From an uncultured Winogradskyella sp. (GTDB lineage Bacteria > Bacteroidota > Bacteroidia > Flavobacteriales > Flavobacteriaceae), in assembly GCF_947496485.1 (NCBI RefSeq), contig NZ_CANMCZ010000001.1, positions 1,173,596 through 1,237,595 of the forward strand: a stretch of DNA of 64,000 nt, written 5' to 3'. The notes under the pieces were generated by a model. It searched no databases. It worked only from the letters and a program-made list of their open reading frames with translations, and was not told where the DNA came from. How positions within the stretch are numbered: position 1 is the first letter of the stretch; every line of letters begins with the position of its first letter. The translations under genes and the position numbers were made by a program. This document shows, piece by piece, positions 1 to 7,975 of this stretch.

Positions 1-468
1 ATTACCCAAAGGTACATTATCGCCAGCTCTTGCAGACTTGCCATAAATGGTTAAAATTAACGCTCCGACTATACCTAATACGACTCCGAATATTTTGAGC
101 TTAGTGACACTCTCTTTTAAAATAATGGAAGATAGTATCAAGATAATAATCGGTACAATTATCATTATAGATGAGGCGTGGATTGGTGAAGTATACTCTA
201 ATCCTTTAAAAAAGAAAAGCATATTAACAACAACACCAAAAATGGCAGCTACAAAGAATTTAATGAAATCTTTTTTTTCAATCTTTTGTTTAGGTACAAA
301 AAAACTCAATAACCAAAATAATACTGTAGCACCTGCGACTCTTAACAACACAAAACCAAACGGCTTAATATAATTTTCATTCATTACAGTTTTTGCAATG
401 GTATAGTTAAGTCCATATAATAGCTGCACCATAAAAAGTGCAAAAATGGCAAAGCCTCTACTGTTCAT
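1..468 (-). CDS. EamA/DMT-family transporter, N-terminal part (runs off left edge)
   Basis: The minus strand is open from an ATG at 468 to the window edge (156 codons, no stop). The translation starts MNSRGFAIFALFMVQLLYGL and continues through successive hydrophobic helices, with the 'N-Y-T-I-A-K' end of helix 1 and a glycine-rich 'YTSPIHASS' helix junction typical of EamA drug/metabolite transporters. It should be an inner-membrane exporter or importer of a small metabolite; the substrate cannot be read from sequence. The C-terminal half lies outside the window. Its first 11 bases overlap the stop of the ArsC-like gene upstream on the same strand, so the two are probably co-transcribed. A plus-strand open frame opposite it (47-373) is a shadow. 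Confidence 0.75.
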   Translation of the reverse strand, partial: MNSRGFAIFALFMVQLLYGLNYTIAKTVMNENYIKPFGFVLLRVAGATVLFWLLSFFVPKQKIEKKDFIKFFVAAIFGVVVNMLFFFKGLEYTSPIHASSIMIIVPIIILILSSIILKESVTKLKIFGVVLGIVGALILTIYGKSARAGDNVPLGN

Positions 469-826
469 GTATAGCTTGTTTTGCAGCTTCAACCGTTTTT
501 TTAGAATTACCTATAAAAATCTGATTATTGTAAATTATAACTGGTCTTTTTAAGAATGTATAATGTTCTAAAATGTAGCTTTTGAAATCTTCCTCTGATA
601 ATGATTTATCTTTTAAACCTAATTCTTTATATAGTCTAGCACGTTTACTAAATAAACTTTCGTAACTGTCTGCTAAGCCTCTCATCTCTTCAATTTGAGC
701 TTTTGTAATCGATTCCGTTTTTATGTCTTGAAGTAGGAATCCTTTAGGTAAATTAAGCTCATTAATGATACGAGTACAGGTATTACAAGTGCTTAGGTAG
801 TATATTTTGTTCATCTTAAAAAGCAA
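458..826 (-). CDS. ArsC/Spx-family thioredoxin-fold protein
   Basis: About 120 residues, the usual size of the ArsC/Spx family. The N-terminal beta strand runs into a C-N-T-C motif ('YYLSTCNTC'), followed by the helix and the late 'LKRPVIIYNNQIFIGN' segment; the conserved R-P with following beta hairpin is the family signature. Members are either glutaredoxin-dependent arsenate reductases or Spx-like RNA polymerase regulators. There is no arsenic operon around it, so I do not assign arsenate reduction. The likelier start is the second methionine (MNKIYY, 4 codons in; base 814), which begins directly at the fold. The gene overlaps the downstream EamA gene by 11 bases. Confidence 0.8.
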   Translation of the reverse strand: MLFKMNKIYYLSTCNTCTRIINELNLPKGFLLQDIKTESITKAQIEEMRGLADSYESLFSKRARLYKELGLKDKSLSEEDFKSYILEHYTFLKRPVIIYNNQIFIGNSKKTVEAAKQAIHEQ

Positions 827-896
827 TCTATATGTTATGAGATTACAAAGAAACCGTATTTAAAATGAATTTTAAATACATTTATGAAAAATATGA

Positions 897-918
897 GTAA
901 CACAACTCTAAGTGTTAC
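897..918. repeat. Short inverted repeat GTAACAC-N8-GTGTTAC
   Basis: Seven-base perfect arms (897-903 and 912-918) in the divergent gap between the ArsC-like gene (minus) and the zinc-ribbon gene (plus). It could be an operator for either gene. Too short to exclude chance in AT-rich DNA. Confidence 0.3.
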
Positions 919-971
919 AAAAGGTTTATAATCGATATAATTATTATATTGTAAACACTTAAACTATAGGT

Positions 972-1322
972 ATGCAAAGACAATGTCCAGAGTGTGGAGA
1001 TAAAATTAGAGGAAGAATTGACAAGAAGTTCTGTAGCGATGGTTGTAGAAATGCACACAATAACCGTGTAAACAAGGATTCTAAAAATCTTATTAGAAAC
1101 ACAAATAATAGATTGCGAAAAAATTACAGAATCTTAGAAGGCCTTAACCCAATTAAAAAGACGAAATGCTCTAGAGCCAAACTCATAGAAAAAGGATTTG
1201 ACTTTAACTATTTTACAAGTATTTATACTACCAAAGCTGGCGCCATTTATTACTTTGTATACGACCAAGGCTATTTACCATTAGAGGGAGACTACTATGC
1301 TTTGGTAAAACGTGACGACTAG
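972..1322 (+). CDS. Zinc-ribbon protein of unknown function
   Basis: 116 residues. The N terminus has a four-cysteine zinc ribbon: C5-P-E-C8-G, then C21-S-D-G-C25, followed by a basic helical stretch rich in N, R and K (residues 26-60) that could contact nucleic acid. The C-terminal half ('IYTTKAGAIYYFVYDQGYLPLE') looks like a small beta fold. I recognise it only as a conserved Bacteroidota small protein; function is unknown. It ends convergently with the CBS gene, the two stop codons overlapping by 4 bases (1319-1322), which suggests no room for a separate terminator. Confidence 0.7.
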   Translation: MQRQCPECGDKIRGRIDKKFCSDGCRNAHNNRVNKDSKNLIRNTNNRLRKNYRILEGLNPIKKTKCSRAKLIEKGFDFNYFTSIYTTKAGAIYYFVYDQGYLPLEGDYYALVKRDD

Positions 1323-1804
1323 GACCCTCTTTTAGTTGTACTATTCCAATTTTCGCCTTTAAGCTCTAGTGCTGCTTTTAAAATATCCTTCTGGCTAATT
1401 TGCCCAACAAGCTTACCGTTTTCTATGATAGGGAAACGACGTCTTTTGGATTGTAGAAACTTGTTTGCTGCATCAAAAACATCCAAATTACCATCAATAG
1501 TTTCTACATTTATGGCCATTCGCTTTTCAACATTATCATGCTCTAAAGGCATATTATAATAACGGCTTTCACTCAATTGCTTTAAACAATCACCTTCAGA
1601 AATAATACCTACGAGTTCTTGCTTCTCATTAACTACAGGTCCACCAGAAATTTTGTGTTTAATTAAAGATTCAACAACCTCTTGTACAGATTGATCTGGT
1701 CTAAACGTTATAAGATTTGTAGTCATATAATCTTTCACTTTTAATGACGTTGGTGTTGAAGCATTTTGCTGCTTTCGAGCACCTTGAAAACTCTTTATTC
1801 CCAT
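1319..1804 (-). CDS. CBS-domain pair protein
   Basis: 161 residues with two tandem CBS motifs: residues about 24-80 ('VKDYMTTNLITFRPDQSVQEV', then 'GGPVVNEKQELVGIISEGD') and about 93-147 ('RFPIIENGKLVGQISQKDI'). CBS pairs bind adenine nucleotides and sense energy state; here there is no attached catalytic domain, so it is a stand-alone sensor. The first 20 residues are basic and probably disordered. A TAATTTTG promoter element lies 36 bases upstream. Confidence 0.85.
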   Translation of the reverse strand: MGIKSFQGARKQQNASTPTSLKVKDYMTTNLITFRPDQSVQEVVESLIKHKISGGPVVNEKQELVGIISEGDCLKQLSESRYYNMPLEHDNVEKRMAINVETIDGNLDVFDAANKFLQSKRRRFPIIENGKLVGQISQKDILKAALELKGENWNSTTKRGS

Positions 1805-1839
1805 AGCGTTAAAAATTTTGTGTTAATCTTAAAGTTACT

Positions 1840-1847
1840 CAAAATTA
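1840..1847 (-). promoter_or_regulatory. Bacteroidota -7 element for the CBS gene
   Basis: TAATTTTG on the minus strand fits TAnnTTTG, the Bacteroidota sigma-70 -7 box, 36 bases before the ATG at 1804. Confidence 0.45.
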
Positions 1848-1919
1848 ATTATCTAGCAAAATCAAAAACCATAAGCTTATATATTGCGTACTTTTATCGC
1901 TCATATTTAACCTTTTAAC

Positions 1920-2729
1920 TTGAAAAAACAAATTAGTGTCATTGGTTGTGGTTGGCTTGGGCTTCCTTTAGCTACATTTCTAATTGATGAAGGATTTAAG
2001 GTTAGAGGTTCCACAACTTCAGAAAACAAGTTAGAATTATTAAAAAAACATGCCATTGAAGGTTTTATAATTCGCTTAAATGAAGATGGTATTTCTGGAA
2101 ATTATTCTGAATGTTTAAAAGGAAGTGAAATAGTTATTATTAATATTCCACCTGGTTTAAGACGCAATACAGATAAAAATCATGTCGCCGAGTTATCGCA
2201 TCTCATTAAAGCAATTGAAGCTCATCGCGTTGAGAATGTACTTTATGTGAGTTCAACTTCAGTTTTTAAAGATGAATCTCATTTTCCGATAATAACAGAT
2301 TTAACAGCTCCTAACGCAACATCAAATAGCTCTAAACAACTTATCGAAATTGAACAAAAGCTTCAAAATAACTCTAATTTTAATACTACCATTTTGCGTT
2401 TTAGTGGCTTATTTGATAAAGATAGGCATCCTGCAAAATATTTGTCTGGTAAAACAGGGGTTTCAAATCCAGATGCTCCCATTAATTTAATACATAAAGA
2501 AGATTGTATTCAAATTATCACTGCAATTATAAAAAATCAACTTTGGAGTATAGCGTTAAACGCTTCATACCCAAAACATCCCAACAAAAAAGAATACTAT
2601 TCTGAGTTTTGTAAACTTCATGATTTGTCCTTACCAGAATTTAATTCAGCAGAAAAAAGTAAAGGAAAAATAATTGATAGCACCAAATTGGTACAGCTTT
2701 TGAACTATACCTTTAAACAAGCACCATAG
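1920..2729 (+). CDS. NAD(P)-binding SDR/epimerase-like protein (YeeZ type)
   Basis: 269 residues. The N terminus carries a Rossmann G-x-G-x-x-G loop (I-G-C-G-W-L-G-L-P, residues 8-16), and the middle has 'LYVSSTSVFKDE', an SDR-like strand with a serine triplet but without a clear Y-x-x-x-K. This matches the YeeZ/atypical extended SDR group, often annotated as NAD-dependent epimerase/dehydratase. The substrate is unknown. Translation starts at TTG (1920); no in-frame ATG precedes the Rossmann strand, so TTG is the best start. A 35-base AT-rich inverted repeat follows the stop (2730-2766). Confidence 0.75.
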   Translation: MKKQISVIGCGWLGLPLATFLIDEGFKVRGSTTSENKLELLKKHAIEGFIIRLNEDGISGNYSECLKGSEIVIINIPPGLRRNTDKNHVAELSHLIKAIEAHRVENVLYVSSTSVFKDESHFPIITDLTAPNATSNSSKQLIEIEQKLQNNSNFNTTILRFSGLFDKDRHPAKYLSGKTGVSNPDAPINLIHKEDCIQIITAIIKNQLWSIALNASYPKHPNKKEYYSEFCKLHDLSLPEFNSAEKSKGKIIDSTKLVQLLNYTFKQAP

Positions 2730-2766
2730 AAATTAATAGATTTTTAAGACCATTTTCTATTAATTT
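2730..2766. terminator. Possible AT-rich hairpin after the SDR gene
   Basis: Arms AAATTAATAGA (2730-2740) and TCTATTAATTT (2756-2766) are perfectly complementary over 11 bases with a 15-base loop and some following T. It has low GC, so it would be a weak terminator. Confidence 0.35.
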
Positions 2767-2828
2767 TTATAGTTTTAGCCCTTTAAATTTTTGAAATAAC
2801 AATCTAAGTACTAATAAACAAGAATAAA

Positions 2829-3545
2829 ATGAAACAGATTACAATTGCAGTTCTTATGCTATTTTCGGTAAGCGTTTTTGCACAGACTAATGCAGATTTG
2901 AAAAAACATTACGAAGCATATTACAAACAAATGAAAAAACAAGGTGATATACAAGGTATTATCAATGCCATGACACATCTCGATGTTTTAGAGCCTTCTG
3001 TAGCTCGCAAAGACACTTTGGCTTATATATACCTTTCTGAAGGACAATATATGCAAGCTTTAAACACTATTGGAGTAGAAAAAAATGCTACAGATTCTGA
3101 TATGAATGTTGAAGTAAAAGCCTTAGCATTAAAAAATCTTAATCAGCCAAAAATGGCTTTAGAACATTACGAAGTGCTTTATAAGCGTAATCCAAATGTG
3201 TATTTAGCATACGATATGGCCGATATGAAAATTCAGACCAATGATTTGCCAGGCGCAAAACTAAATATAGATTATGCACTAACTAACGTAAAGGATGATA
3301 TGAAGCGTGCGTTCTATGAGTCGCAACAACCTTATGAAACTTCAATGAAAGCAGCTTTACATTATTTAAAGGGTTTATTGACATTTTCTGAAAATAAAGA
3401 AACTAATATCGATGCGGCTCTAAAATTAATGAACGATGCCTTGGCTATTGATCCTAATTTTAATTTAGCAAAAGTTAGTCGACAAGCTTTAGAATCTCAA
3501 AAAGCACAGCTAGCAAAACAAACTGCTACTGAAAAAAAGAATTAA
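2829..3545 (+). CDS. Exported TPR-like protein
   Basis: 238 residues with a clear signal peptide (MKQITIAVLMLFSVSVFAQ, cleavage after A-Q). The rest is helical, with TPR-like helix pairs, for example 'GQYMQALNTIG', 'NLNQPKMALEHYEVLYKRNP' and a final 'AALKLMNDALAIDPNFNLAK' repeat. It probably acts in the periplasm as a protein-binding scaffold; partners are unknown. A strong rho-independent hairpin lies just after the stop. It stands alone between the SDR gene and a convergent lipoprotein gene. Confidence 0.75.
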   Translation: MKQITIAVLMLFSVSVFAQTNADLKKHYEAYYKQMKKQGDIQGIINAMTHLDVLEPSVARKDTLAYIYLSEGQYMQALNTIGVEKNATDSDMNVEVKALALKNLNQPKMALEHYEVLYKRNPNVYLAYDMADMKIQTNDLPGAKLNIDYALTNVKDDMKRAFYESQQPYETSMKAALHYLKGLLTFSENKETNIDAALKLMNDALAIDPNFNLAKVSRQALESQKAQLAKQTATEKKN

Positions 3546-3561
3546 AATCTAATTAATTTAT

Positions 3562-3596
3562 AAAAAAAATGGAGCTCACTGAGCTCCATTTTTTTA
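3562..3596. terminator. Bidirectional rho-independent terminator
   Basis: GGAGCTC-ACT-GAGCTCC stem (3571-3587) flanked by an A-run and a T-run that extend the stem, so it can terminate both the plus-strand TPR gene and the convergent minus-strand lipoprotein gene. Confidence 0.9.
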
Positions 3597-3609
3597 TATA
3601 ATTGCTTTA

Positions 3610-4134
3610 TTATTCGGCCTTAATTTTATTATAATAATCGTATTCTAATTTTTTATTTATTTGATAATTAAGATTAGAAAATGCTACTAGCACCTCTTTA
3701 ACACTTTGCAATTTATCAGCTCCATCTATATTATCTAAGGTTAAGTTTTCATTTAATTTTAAAAGCATAGTTTCTAAAATTGCCGTTCTAGATATAATAG
3801 GATTGACAAGAAACTGCTTTGGAGTTGCTGTTTTAAAATCGTTAATAAACTCTTTCAATTCTTCCTTATCACTATTAAAAAATGATAAATCAGCCTTTTT
3901 TAAATAGCTAATTTGAATTGCCAGTTCTTGATAGTTTTCCCATTCGGCAATTGCATCTTCGCTTTCTGAACTAAGCGCATAGTCCTTATATTCAAAATTC
4001 TCAATAGCTTTTTCAGTAATAATTGGTTTTTGATTCGTTTTTTCCGTCTCTACAACTTCCACAGTGCTTTTATCGTCACCACAACTTAAGAAGACAAAAC
4101 AAAATATACTTAAAACGTAAAATCCAATTTTCAT
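3610..4134 (-). CDS. Hypothetical lipoprotein
   Basis: 174 residues. A lipoprotein signal ends in F-L-S-C18-G-D-D, so it is probably lipid-anchored; the residues following C18 are acidic, then a linker, then mainly helical sequence from about residue 45 onwards. No recognised domain. It shares the terminator at 3562-3596 with the convergent TPR gene. Confidence 0.7.
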   Translation of the reverse strand: MKIGFYVLSIFCFVFLSCGDDKSTVEVVETEKTNQKPIITEKAIENFEYKDYALSSESEDAIAEWENYQELAIQISYLKKADLSFFNSDKEELKEFINDFKTATPKQFLVNPIISRTAILETMLLKLNENLTLDNIDGADKLQSVKEVLVAFSNLNYQINKKLEYDYYNKIKAE

Positions 4135-4277
4135 GAGTTACTTATTTGCTTGTAAATATAATTAAACTATTATTTTGAAATTCTATTATATAAACTCAAG
4201 AATTATTTCATTGTAAACATCGCAACAGAATGGTGTTTTTTCTAAAAAATTTAATATTAATACAGCGAAATTCTTGC

Positions 4278-4285
4278 TATTTTTG
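4278..4285 (+). promoter_or_regulatory. -7 element for the threonine-dehydrogenase-like gene
   Basis: TATTTTTG fits TAnnTTTG, 21 bases before the ATG at 4307. Confidence 0.45.
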
Positions 4286-4306
4286 CGAATAACCTAATTT
4301 AAATAA

Positions 4307-5260
4307 ATGTCTTCAAAAATATTAATTATTGGTGCCTGTGGGCAAATAGGAACTGAATTAACTACAAAACTTAGAGAAATTCATGGTGTAACTAATGTTA
4401 TTGCCAGCGATATTAATACTAGAAATTTAGATTTGGTTAATTCTGGGCCCTTTGAAATTATAGATGCAAAAAATTATAATGCCATTAAGGATTGTTGCTT
4501 GCAAAATAATGTAAAGACTGTTTACTTAATGGCTGCATTATTGAGTGCAACTGGCGAAAAGTACCCAATGGAAGCTTGGGATTTGAATATGAATTCCTTG
4601 TTCCATGTGCTCAATTTAGCAAAGCAAAAAACTATAGATAAAATTTTCTGGCCAAGTAGTATTGCTGTTTTTGGTCCCACCACACCTAGTGAAAATACAC
4701 CTCAACACACTATTTGCGAACCTACTACGGTTTATGGTATTACTAAACAAGTGGGTGAACGTTGGTGCGAATACTACCATAACAAATATGATGTAGACGT
4801 GCGCAGCATACGTTATCCAGGTATTATAAGCTATAAGGCTATGCCTGGAGGTGGTACTACCGATTATGCTGTAGAAATTTACCATGAAGCTATAAAAACA
4901 GGAAAGTATGAGTCTTTCTTATCTGAAAACACAAGCTTACCAATGATGTTTATGGAAGATGCTATAAAAGCAACTACGAAAATTATGGAAGCACCGGCTG
5001 AAAATTTAACTATACGCTCAGCATATAACCTCTCCGCAATCAGCTTTACTCCAAAAGAAATTTTTGAAAGTATTAAAGCTAAGATGCCAGAGTTTTCTAT
5101 GAGTTATAAGCCAGATTTTAGACAAGCCATTGCAGATAGTTGGCCATCCTCAATTGATGATAGTGTTGCAAGAAAGGATTGGAATTGGCAGCACGATTAT
5201 AATCTAAAGGAAATGACTTCTGAGATGCTAAAACAATTGAGAAAGAAGTATAATTCATAA
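4307..5260 (+). CDS. SDR-type L-threonine 3-dehydrogenase
   Basis: 317 residues, the length of the short-chain (UDP-galactose-epimerase-like) L-threonine 3-dehydrogenases found in Flavobacteria. Rossmann loop G-A-C-G-Q-I-G at residues 9-15; catalytic S-S-I-A-V-F-G followed by Y-G-I-T-K (Tyr and Lys of the SDR triad); and 'RYPGIIS' with 'PGGGTTDYAVEIYHEA', a segment specific to this subgroup. It would oxidise L-threonine to 2-amino-3-ketobutyrate with NAD+. It has its own promoter element and a strong downstream hairpin, so it is monocistronic. The related NAD-epimerase families are the alternative, less likely given the GGGTTDYA segment. Confidence 0.85.
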   Translation: MSSKILIIGACGQIGTELTTKLREIHGVTNVIASDINTRNLDLVNSGPFEIIDAKNYNAIKDCCLQNNVKTVYLMAALLSATGEKYPMEAWDLNMNSLFHVLNLAKQKTIDKIFWPSSIAVFGPTTPSENTPQHTICEPTTVYGITKQVGERWCEYYHNKYDVDVRSIRYPGIISYKAMPGGGTTDYAVEIYHEAIKTGKYESFLSENTSLPMMFMEDAIKATTKIMEAPAENLTIRSAYNLSAISFTPKEIFESIKAKMPEFSMSYKPDFRQAIADSWPSSIDDSVARKDWNWQHDYNLKEMTSEMLKQLRKKYNS

Positions 5261-5265
5261 AAAAA

Positions 5266-5299
5266 CAAAAAAACCGATACTTTCATATCGGTTTTTTTT
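5266..5299. terminator. Bidirectional rho-independent terminator
   Basis: A-run, CCGATA (5274-5279), six-base loop, TATCGG (5286-5291), T-run. It serves the plus-strand dehydrogenase gene and, read the other way, the minus-strand tRNA-Asn that ends next to it. Confidence 0.9.
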
Positions 5300-5300
5300 G

Positions 5301-5374
5301 CTCCTTCTCTTGGGCTCGAACCAAGGACCCTCTGATTAACAGTCAGATGCTCTAACCAACTGAGCTAAGAAGGA
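5301..5374 (-). tRNA. tRNA-Asn (anticodon GTT)
   Basis: On the minus strand the cloverleaf is complete: acceptor TCCTTCT/AGAAGGA, D arm GCTC/GAGC, anticodon stem TCTGA/TCAGA around loop CTGTTAA (anticodon GTT), and T arm CTTGG/CCAAG with TTCGAGC loop; discriminator G. No CCA is encoded after the discriminator, so CCA would be added enzymatically. Confidence 0.97.
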
Positions 5375-5458
5375 ATATCTTTTTTCGCCTTAGCGAGCGC
5401 AAATATAAAATTATTTTTAATCTCTACAATACCAAACTTCAATTTTTTTGAAGTAAAA

Positions 5459-6799
5459 TTATTTGGTTACTGCTTTAAAAATATCATTACCATTAGCAAA
5501 TAACACTAGTGCTATTAAAATAAAGAATCCCACAATTTGAGCACGCTCTAAGAATTTTTCACTTGGTTTACGACCAGAAATAATTTCATACAGTAAAAAC
5601 ATAACATGTCCTCCATCTAAAGCTGGAATTGGCAATAAGTTTAAGACCGCAAGCATTATAGATAAAAAGGCTGTTAGTTTCCAAAAAGCTTCCCAGCTCC
5701 AAAAATCTGGAAATATATCATAAATGGCCTTAAATCCACCAAGACCTTTATAAGCTCCTGTCTTTGGGTTAAAAATCGCCTTAAGTTGAGAAAAATAGTT
5801 AACTATTGTAGATTTAAACTTACGTCCACCAGCTGCAAAACTTTCGCCAAAACTATATTCTCGTCTGGTAACATCGTAGTATCCAAGCTCAGTAAAACGC
5901 TTAGCATCAATGAGTCTAAAAATATTCAGCTTACCTTCTTGAGAAACGCTTAATTCTCTTGTCAGGGTACTCTCATCTCTTAATATTTCTGCCCTGACCT
6001 TTTGTCCTTTAAGATCTTTTAATTCAGCTTCAAACTCATCAAAATAATCAAGCTTTTTACCGTTTAGACTTAAGATAACATCACCTCTTTGTATATCGGC
6101 TGAAGCATTAGCCGAAGAATCTGGTACAGACTCTACAATAAAAGGATAGCGGTATCTAAACAGATTTCTACTCCCTTCATCAGATAATTGCCCTAAAAAA
6201 TTCTCGGGAAGATCAATGATTTTCTTCTCTCCTTGTCTATCAACAGTAATTTGTTCAGCACCAATAATATACTGACCTATTTCAGAATCTTTTTCAATGG
6301 CTTGGTCATTAATTGCTAATACTTTATCACCTGTTTTAAACCCAGAATCTAAAAGTACTTGGTTCTCAACCAAATAACCGCCTTTTAAACTATCTATCTT
6401 TATATCAGTATCACCATATACAAATGATACAAATACAAAAATTACATAGGCTAAAATAAAATTAACCGTTACACCACCTAACATAATAATAAGACGTTGC
6501 CATGCAGGTTTAGAGCGGAATTCCCAAGGTTGTGGCGGTTGTGCCATTTGCTCCTTATCCATACTCTCATCAATCATTCCTGCAATTTTCACATAACCAC
6601 CAAGTGGTAACCAACCAATACCATATTCGGTTTCTCCAATCTTCTTTTTAAATAGTGAAAACTTGACATCAAAAAAGAGGTAAAATTTTTCGACTTTAGT
6701 TTTAAAAAGTTTTGCAGGTATAAAGTGTCCTAACTCATGTAATACAATAAGTAAGGATAAGCTTAGTAAGAATTGGGATATTTTTATTACAAATTCCAT
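5459..6799 (-). CDS. rseP: RIP site-2 metalloprotease RseP
   Basis: 446 residues, the normal length for RseP. The zinc motif H21-E-L-G-H25 lies in the first membrane segment, and the second catalytic motif N-L-L-P-I-P-A-L-D-G-G-H is near residue 390. In between is a periplasmic PDZ-containing region ('ASADIQRGDVILSLNGKKLD'), and further membrane segments follow. It cleaves membrane-embedded substrates, classically anti-sigma factors after a first periplasmic cut, and clears signal peptides. The ECF sigma/membrane pair at 24.5-27.9 kb is one conceivable client, but nothing here links them directly. Confidence 0.95.
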   Translation of the reverse strand: MEFVIKISQFLLSLSLLIVLHELGHFIPAKLFKTKVEKFYLFFDVKFSLFKKKIGETEYGIGWLPLGGYVKIAGMIDESMDKEQMAQPPQPWEFRSKPAWQRLIIMLGGVTVNFILAYVIFVFVSFVYGDTDIKIDSLKGGYLVENQVLLDSGFKTGDKVLAINDQAIEKDSEIGQYIIGAEQITVDRQGEKKIIDLPENFLGQLSDEGSRNLFRYRYPFIVESVPDSSANASADIQRGDVILSLNGKKLDYFDEFEAELKDLKGQKVRAEILRDESTLTRELSVSQEGKLNIFRLIDAKRFTELGYYDVTRREYSFGESFAAGGRKFKSTIVNYFSQLKAIFNPKTGAYKGLGGFKAIYDIFPDFWSWEAFWKLTAFLSIMLAVLNLLPIPALDGGHVMFLLYEIISGRKPSEKFLERAQIVGFFILIALVLFANGNDIFKAVTK

Positions 6800-6824
6800 G
6801 TAGTCATTTTCAAATTTCGATTGA

Positions 6825-6832
6825 CAAAAGTA
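6825..6832 (-). promoter_or_regulatory. -7 element for rseP
   Basis: TACTTTTG on the minus strand, 25 bases before the rseP ATG; fits TAnnTTTG. Confidence 0.45.
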
Positions 6833-6958
6833 ATCTTTTCAAGGCATTTAGAAAACTATTGTATTTCTATTCGATTTATTTTTAACATCGATTTATTAAT
6901 CTTTAGATTAAATCATCATATTTCTGTTAAAAAAGTTCAAGAAAAATAGCTTGGGTCG

Positions 6959-6966
6959 TACCTTTG
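6959..6966 (+). promoter_or_regulatory. -7 element for the SCO gene
   Basis: TACCTTTG fits TAnnTTTG. It overlaps an upstream TTG-initiated extension of the frame, which argues that translation starts at the ATG at 6993 rather than at 6951. Confidence 0.5.
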
Positions 6967-6992
6967 CAATTCAAATTTTCAACATAATTATA

Positions 6993-7667
6993 ATGTCTTT
7001 TCTTTCATTTTTTAAAGGTTATAAAAACTTCGGAATATTCTTCTCATTGCTTTGTATCATTATTATTGCAATAATTTACAATATTCTAAATGTAAAGAAG
7101 CCTTTACCTATATACCAACCTGCTATGGTGAGCGAAGAATTGGTAGATAGTACAATTCAGCATCAGCAGAAATATCACAAGATTGCAGATTTTAATTTAA
7201 CCAACCAAAATGGAGAAACCATAACTCAAAACACCTACAAAGACAAAATCTATGTGGCCGACTTCTTCTTTACAACATGTCAAACCATTTGCCCAATAAT
7301 GACAGACCATATGTATCAAATTCAAAAAGAGATTATAAGTGATGATGACGTTATGTTGCTATCACATTCTGTAACACCAAAGATTGATAGTGTAGCTCAG
7401 TTAAAAAAATACGCCAAAGAGAAAGGTGTTATAGACAGAAAATGGAATTTAGTAACAGGAGATAAAAAGCAAATCTACGCACTTGCTAGAAAAAGCTATC
7501 TAGCTGTTAAAACAGATGGTAATGGTGATGAATATGATATGATTCATACCGAAAATTTTATGCTCATCGATAAGAAACGTCAAATTAGGGGTTTTTATGA
7601 TGGTACTAAATCTGAGGATATTAAAAAACTGTTAGAAGATATTGAGATATTAAAAGCAGAATCATAA
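6993..7667 (+). CDS. SCO1/SenC/PrrC-family copper chaperone-like protein
   Basis: 224 residues from the ATG at 6993. One N-terminal membrane anchor (about residues 10-30), then a thioredoxin-like fold with the copper motif T-C-Q-T-I-C-P (CxxxC) and the distal conserved His in 'DMIHTENFMLID'. SCO proteins deliver copper to cytochrome c oxidase CuA or act as periplasmic thiol reductases. The CxxxC plus His set is complete, so copper binding is expected. The frame is open back to a TTG at 6951, but a promoter element covers that region. It lies directly upstream of the feo genes, with a separate promoter in between. Confidence 0.88.
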   Translation: MSFLSFFKGYKNFGIFFSLLCIIIIAIIYNILNVKKPLPIYQPAMVSEELVDSTIQHQQKYHKIADFNLTNQNGETITQNTYKDKIYVADFFFTTCQTICPIMTDHMYQIQKEIISDDDVMLLSHSVTPKIDSVAQLKKYAKEKGVIDRKWNLVTGDKKQIYALARKSYLAVKTDGNGDEYDMIHTENFMLIDKKRQIRGFYDGTKSEDIKKLLEDIEILKAES

Positions 7668-7707
7668 ATTCTTCCAAAAATGGTTTTAACCAGTTGAAAT
7701 TTTAACT

Positions 7708-7715
7708 TACTTTTG
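7708..7715 (+). promoter_or_regulatory. -7 element for the feoAB operon
   Basis: TACTTTTG, 32 bases before the feoA TTG start. A small inverted repeat TGGTT-TT-AACCA (7681-7692) sits just upstream and could be an operator. Confidence 0.45.
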
Positions 7716-7747
7716 CTTCTTTAAAATCAATCTAAATAAGAATAGGC

Positions 7748-7975
7748 TTGACATTAGCAGAACTAAAACGTGGGCAACAAGGCATTATTACTGATGTGTC
7801 CTCTGTTCATATTCCTTTGAAACTTCTCGAAATGGGATGTTTACCAGGTAATTCTGTAGAATTGGTTCAAGTTGCACCTTTTGCAGACCCTATGTATCTT
7901 AATATTAATGGTTCTCATTTAGCAATAAGAAAAGAAACTGCTATTCATATTTTAATAGAAACTGTCAATGGCTAA
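7748..7975 (+). CDS. feoA: Ferrous iron transport protein FeoA
   Basis: 75 residues, full FeoA length, an SH3-like small cytosolic protein ('TLAELKRGQQGIITDV', 'LLEMGCLPGNSVELVQVAPF', 'HLAIRKETA'). FeoA docks on FeoB and is needed for Fe(II) uptake. The start codon is TTG: the reading frame begins at MTLAEL with no nearby in-frame ATG. It overlaps feoB by 8 bases, so the two are translationally coupled. Confidence 0.95.
   Translation: MTLAELKRGQQGIITDVSSVHIPLKLLEMGCLPGNSVELVQVAPFADPMYLNINGSHLAIRKETAIHILIETVNG

Noticed and set aside
47..373. Plus-strand open frame of 108 codons at the left edge
   Set aside because: It is antisense to the EamA transporter frame, which has a coherent hydrophobic translation; the plus-strand peptide has no domain.
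458..826. Arsenate reductase arsC call
   Set aside because: The C-N-T-C motif is shared by Spx/MgsR proteins and there is no arsenic resistance gene nearby, so only the family is given.
6951..6992. TTG start 14 codons upstream for the SCO protein
   Set aside because: The TACCTTTG promoter element lies within that stretch, so it would not be transcribed; ATG at 6993 is preferred.
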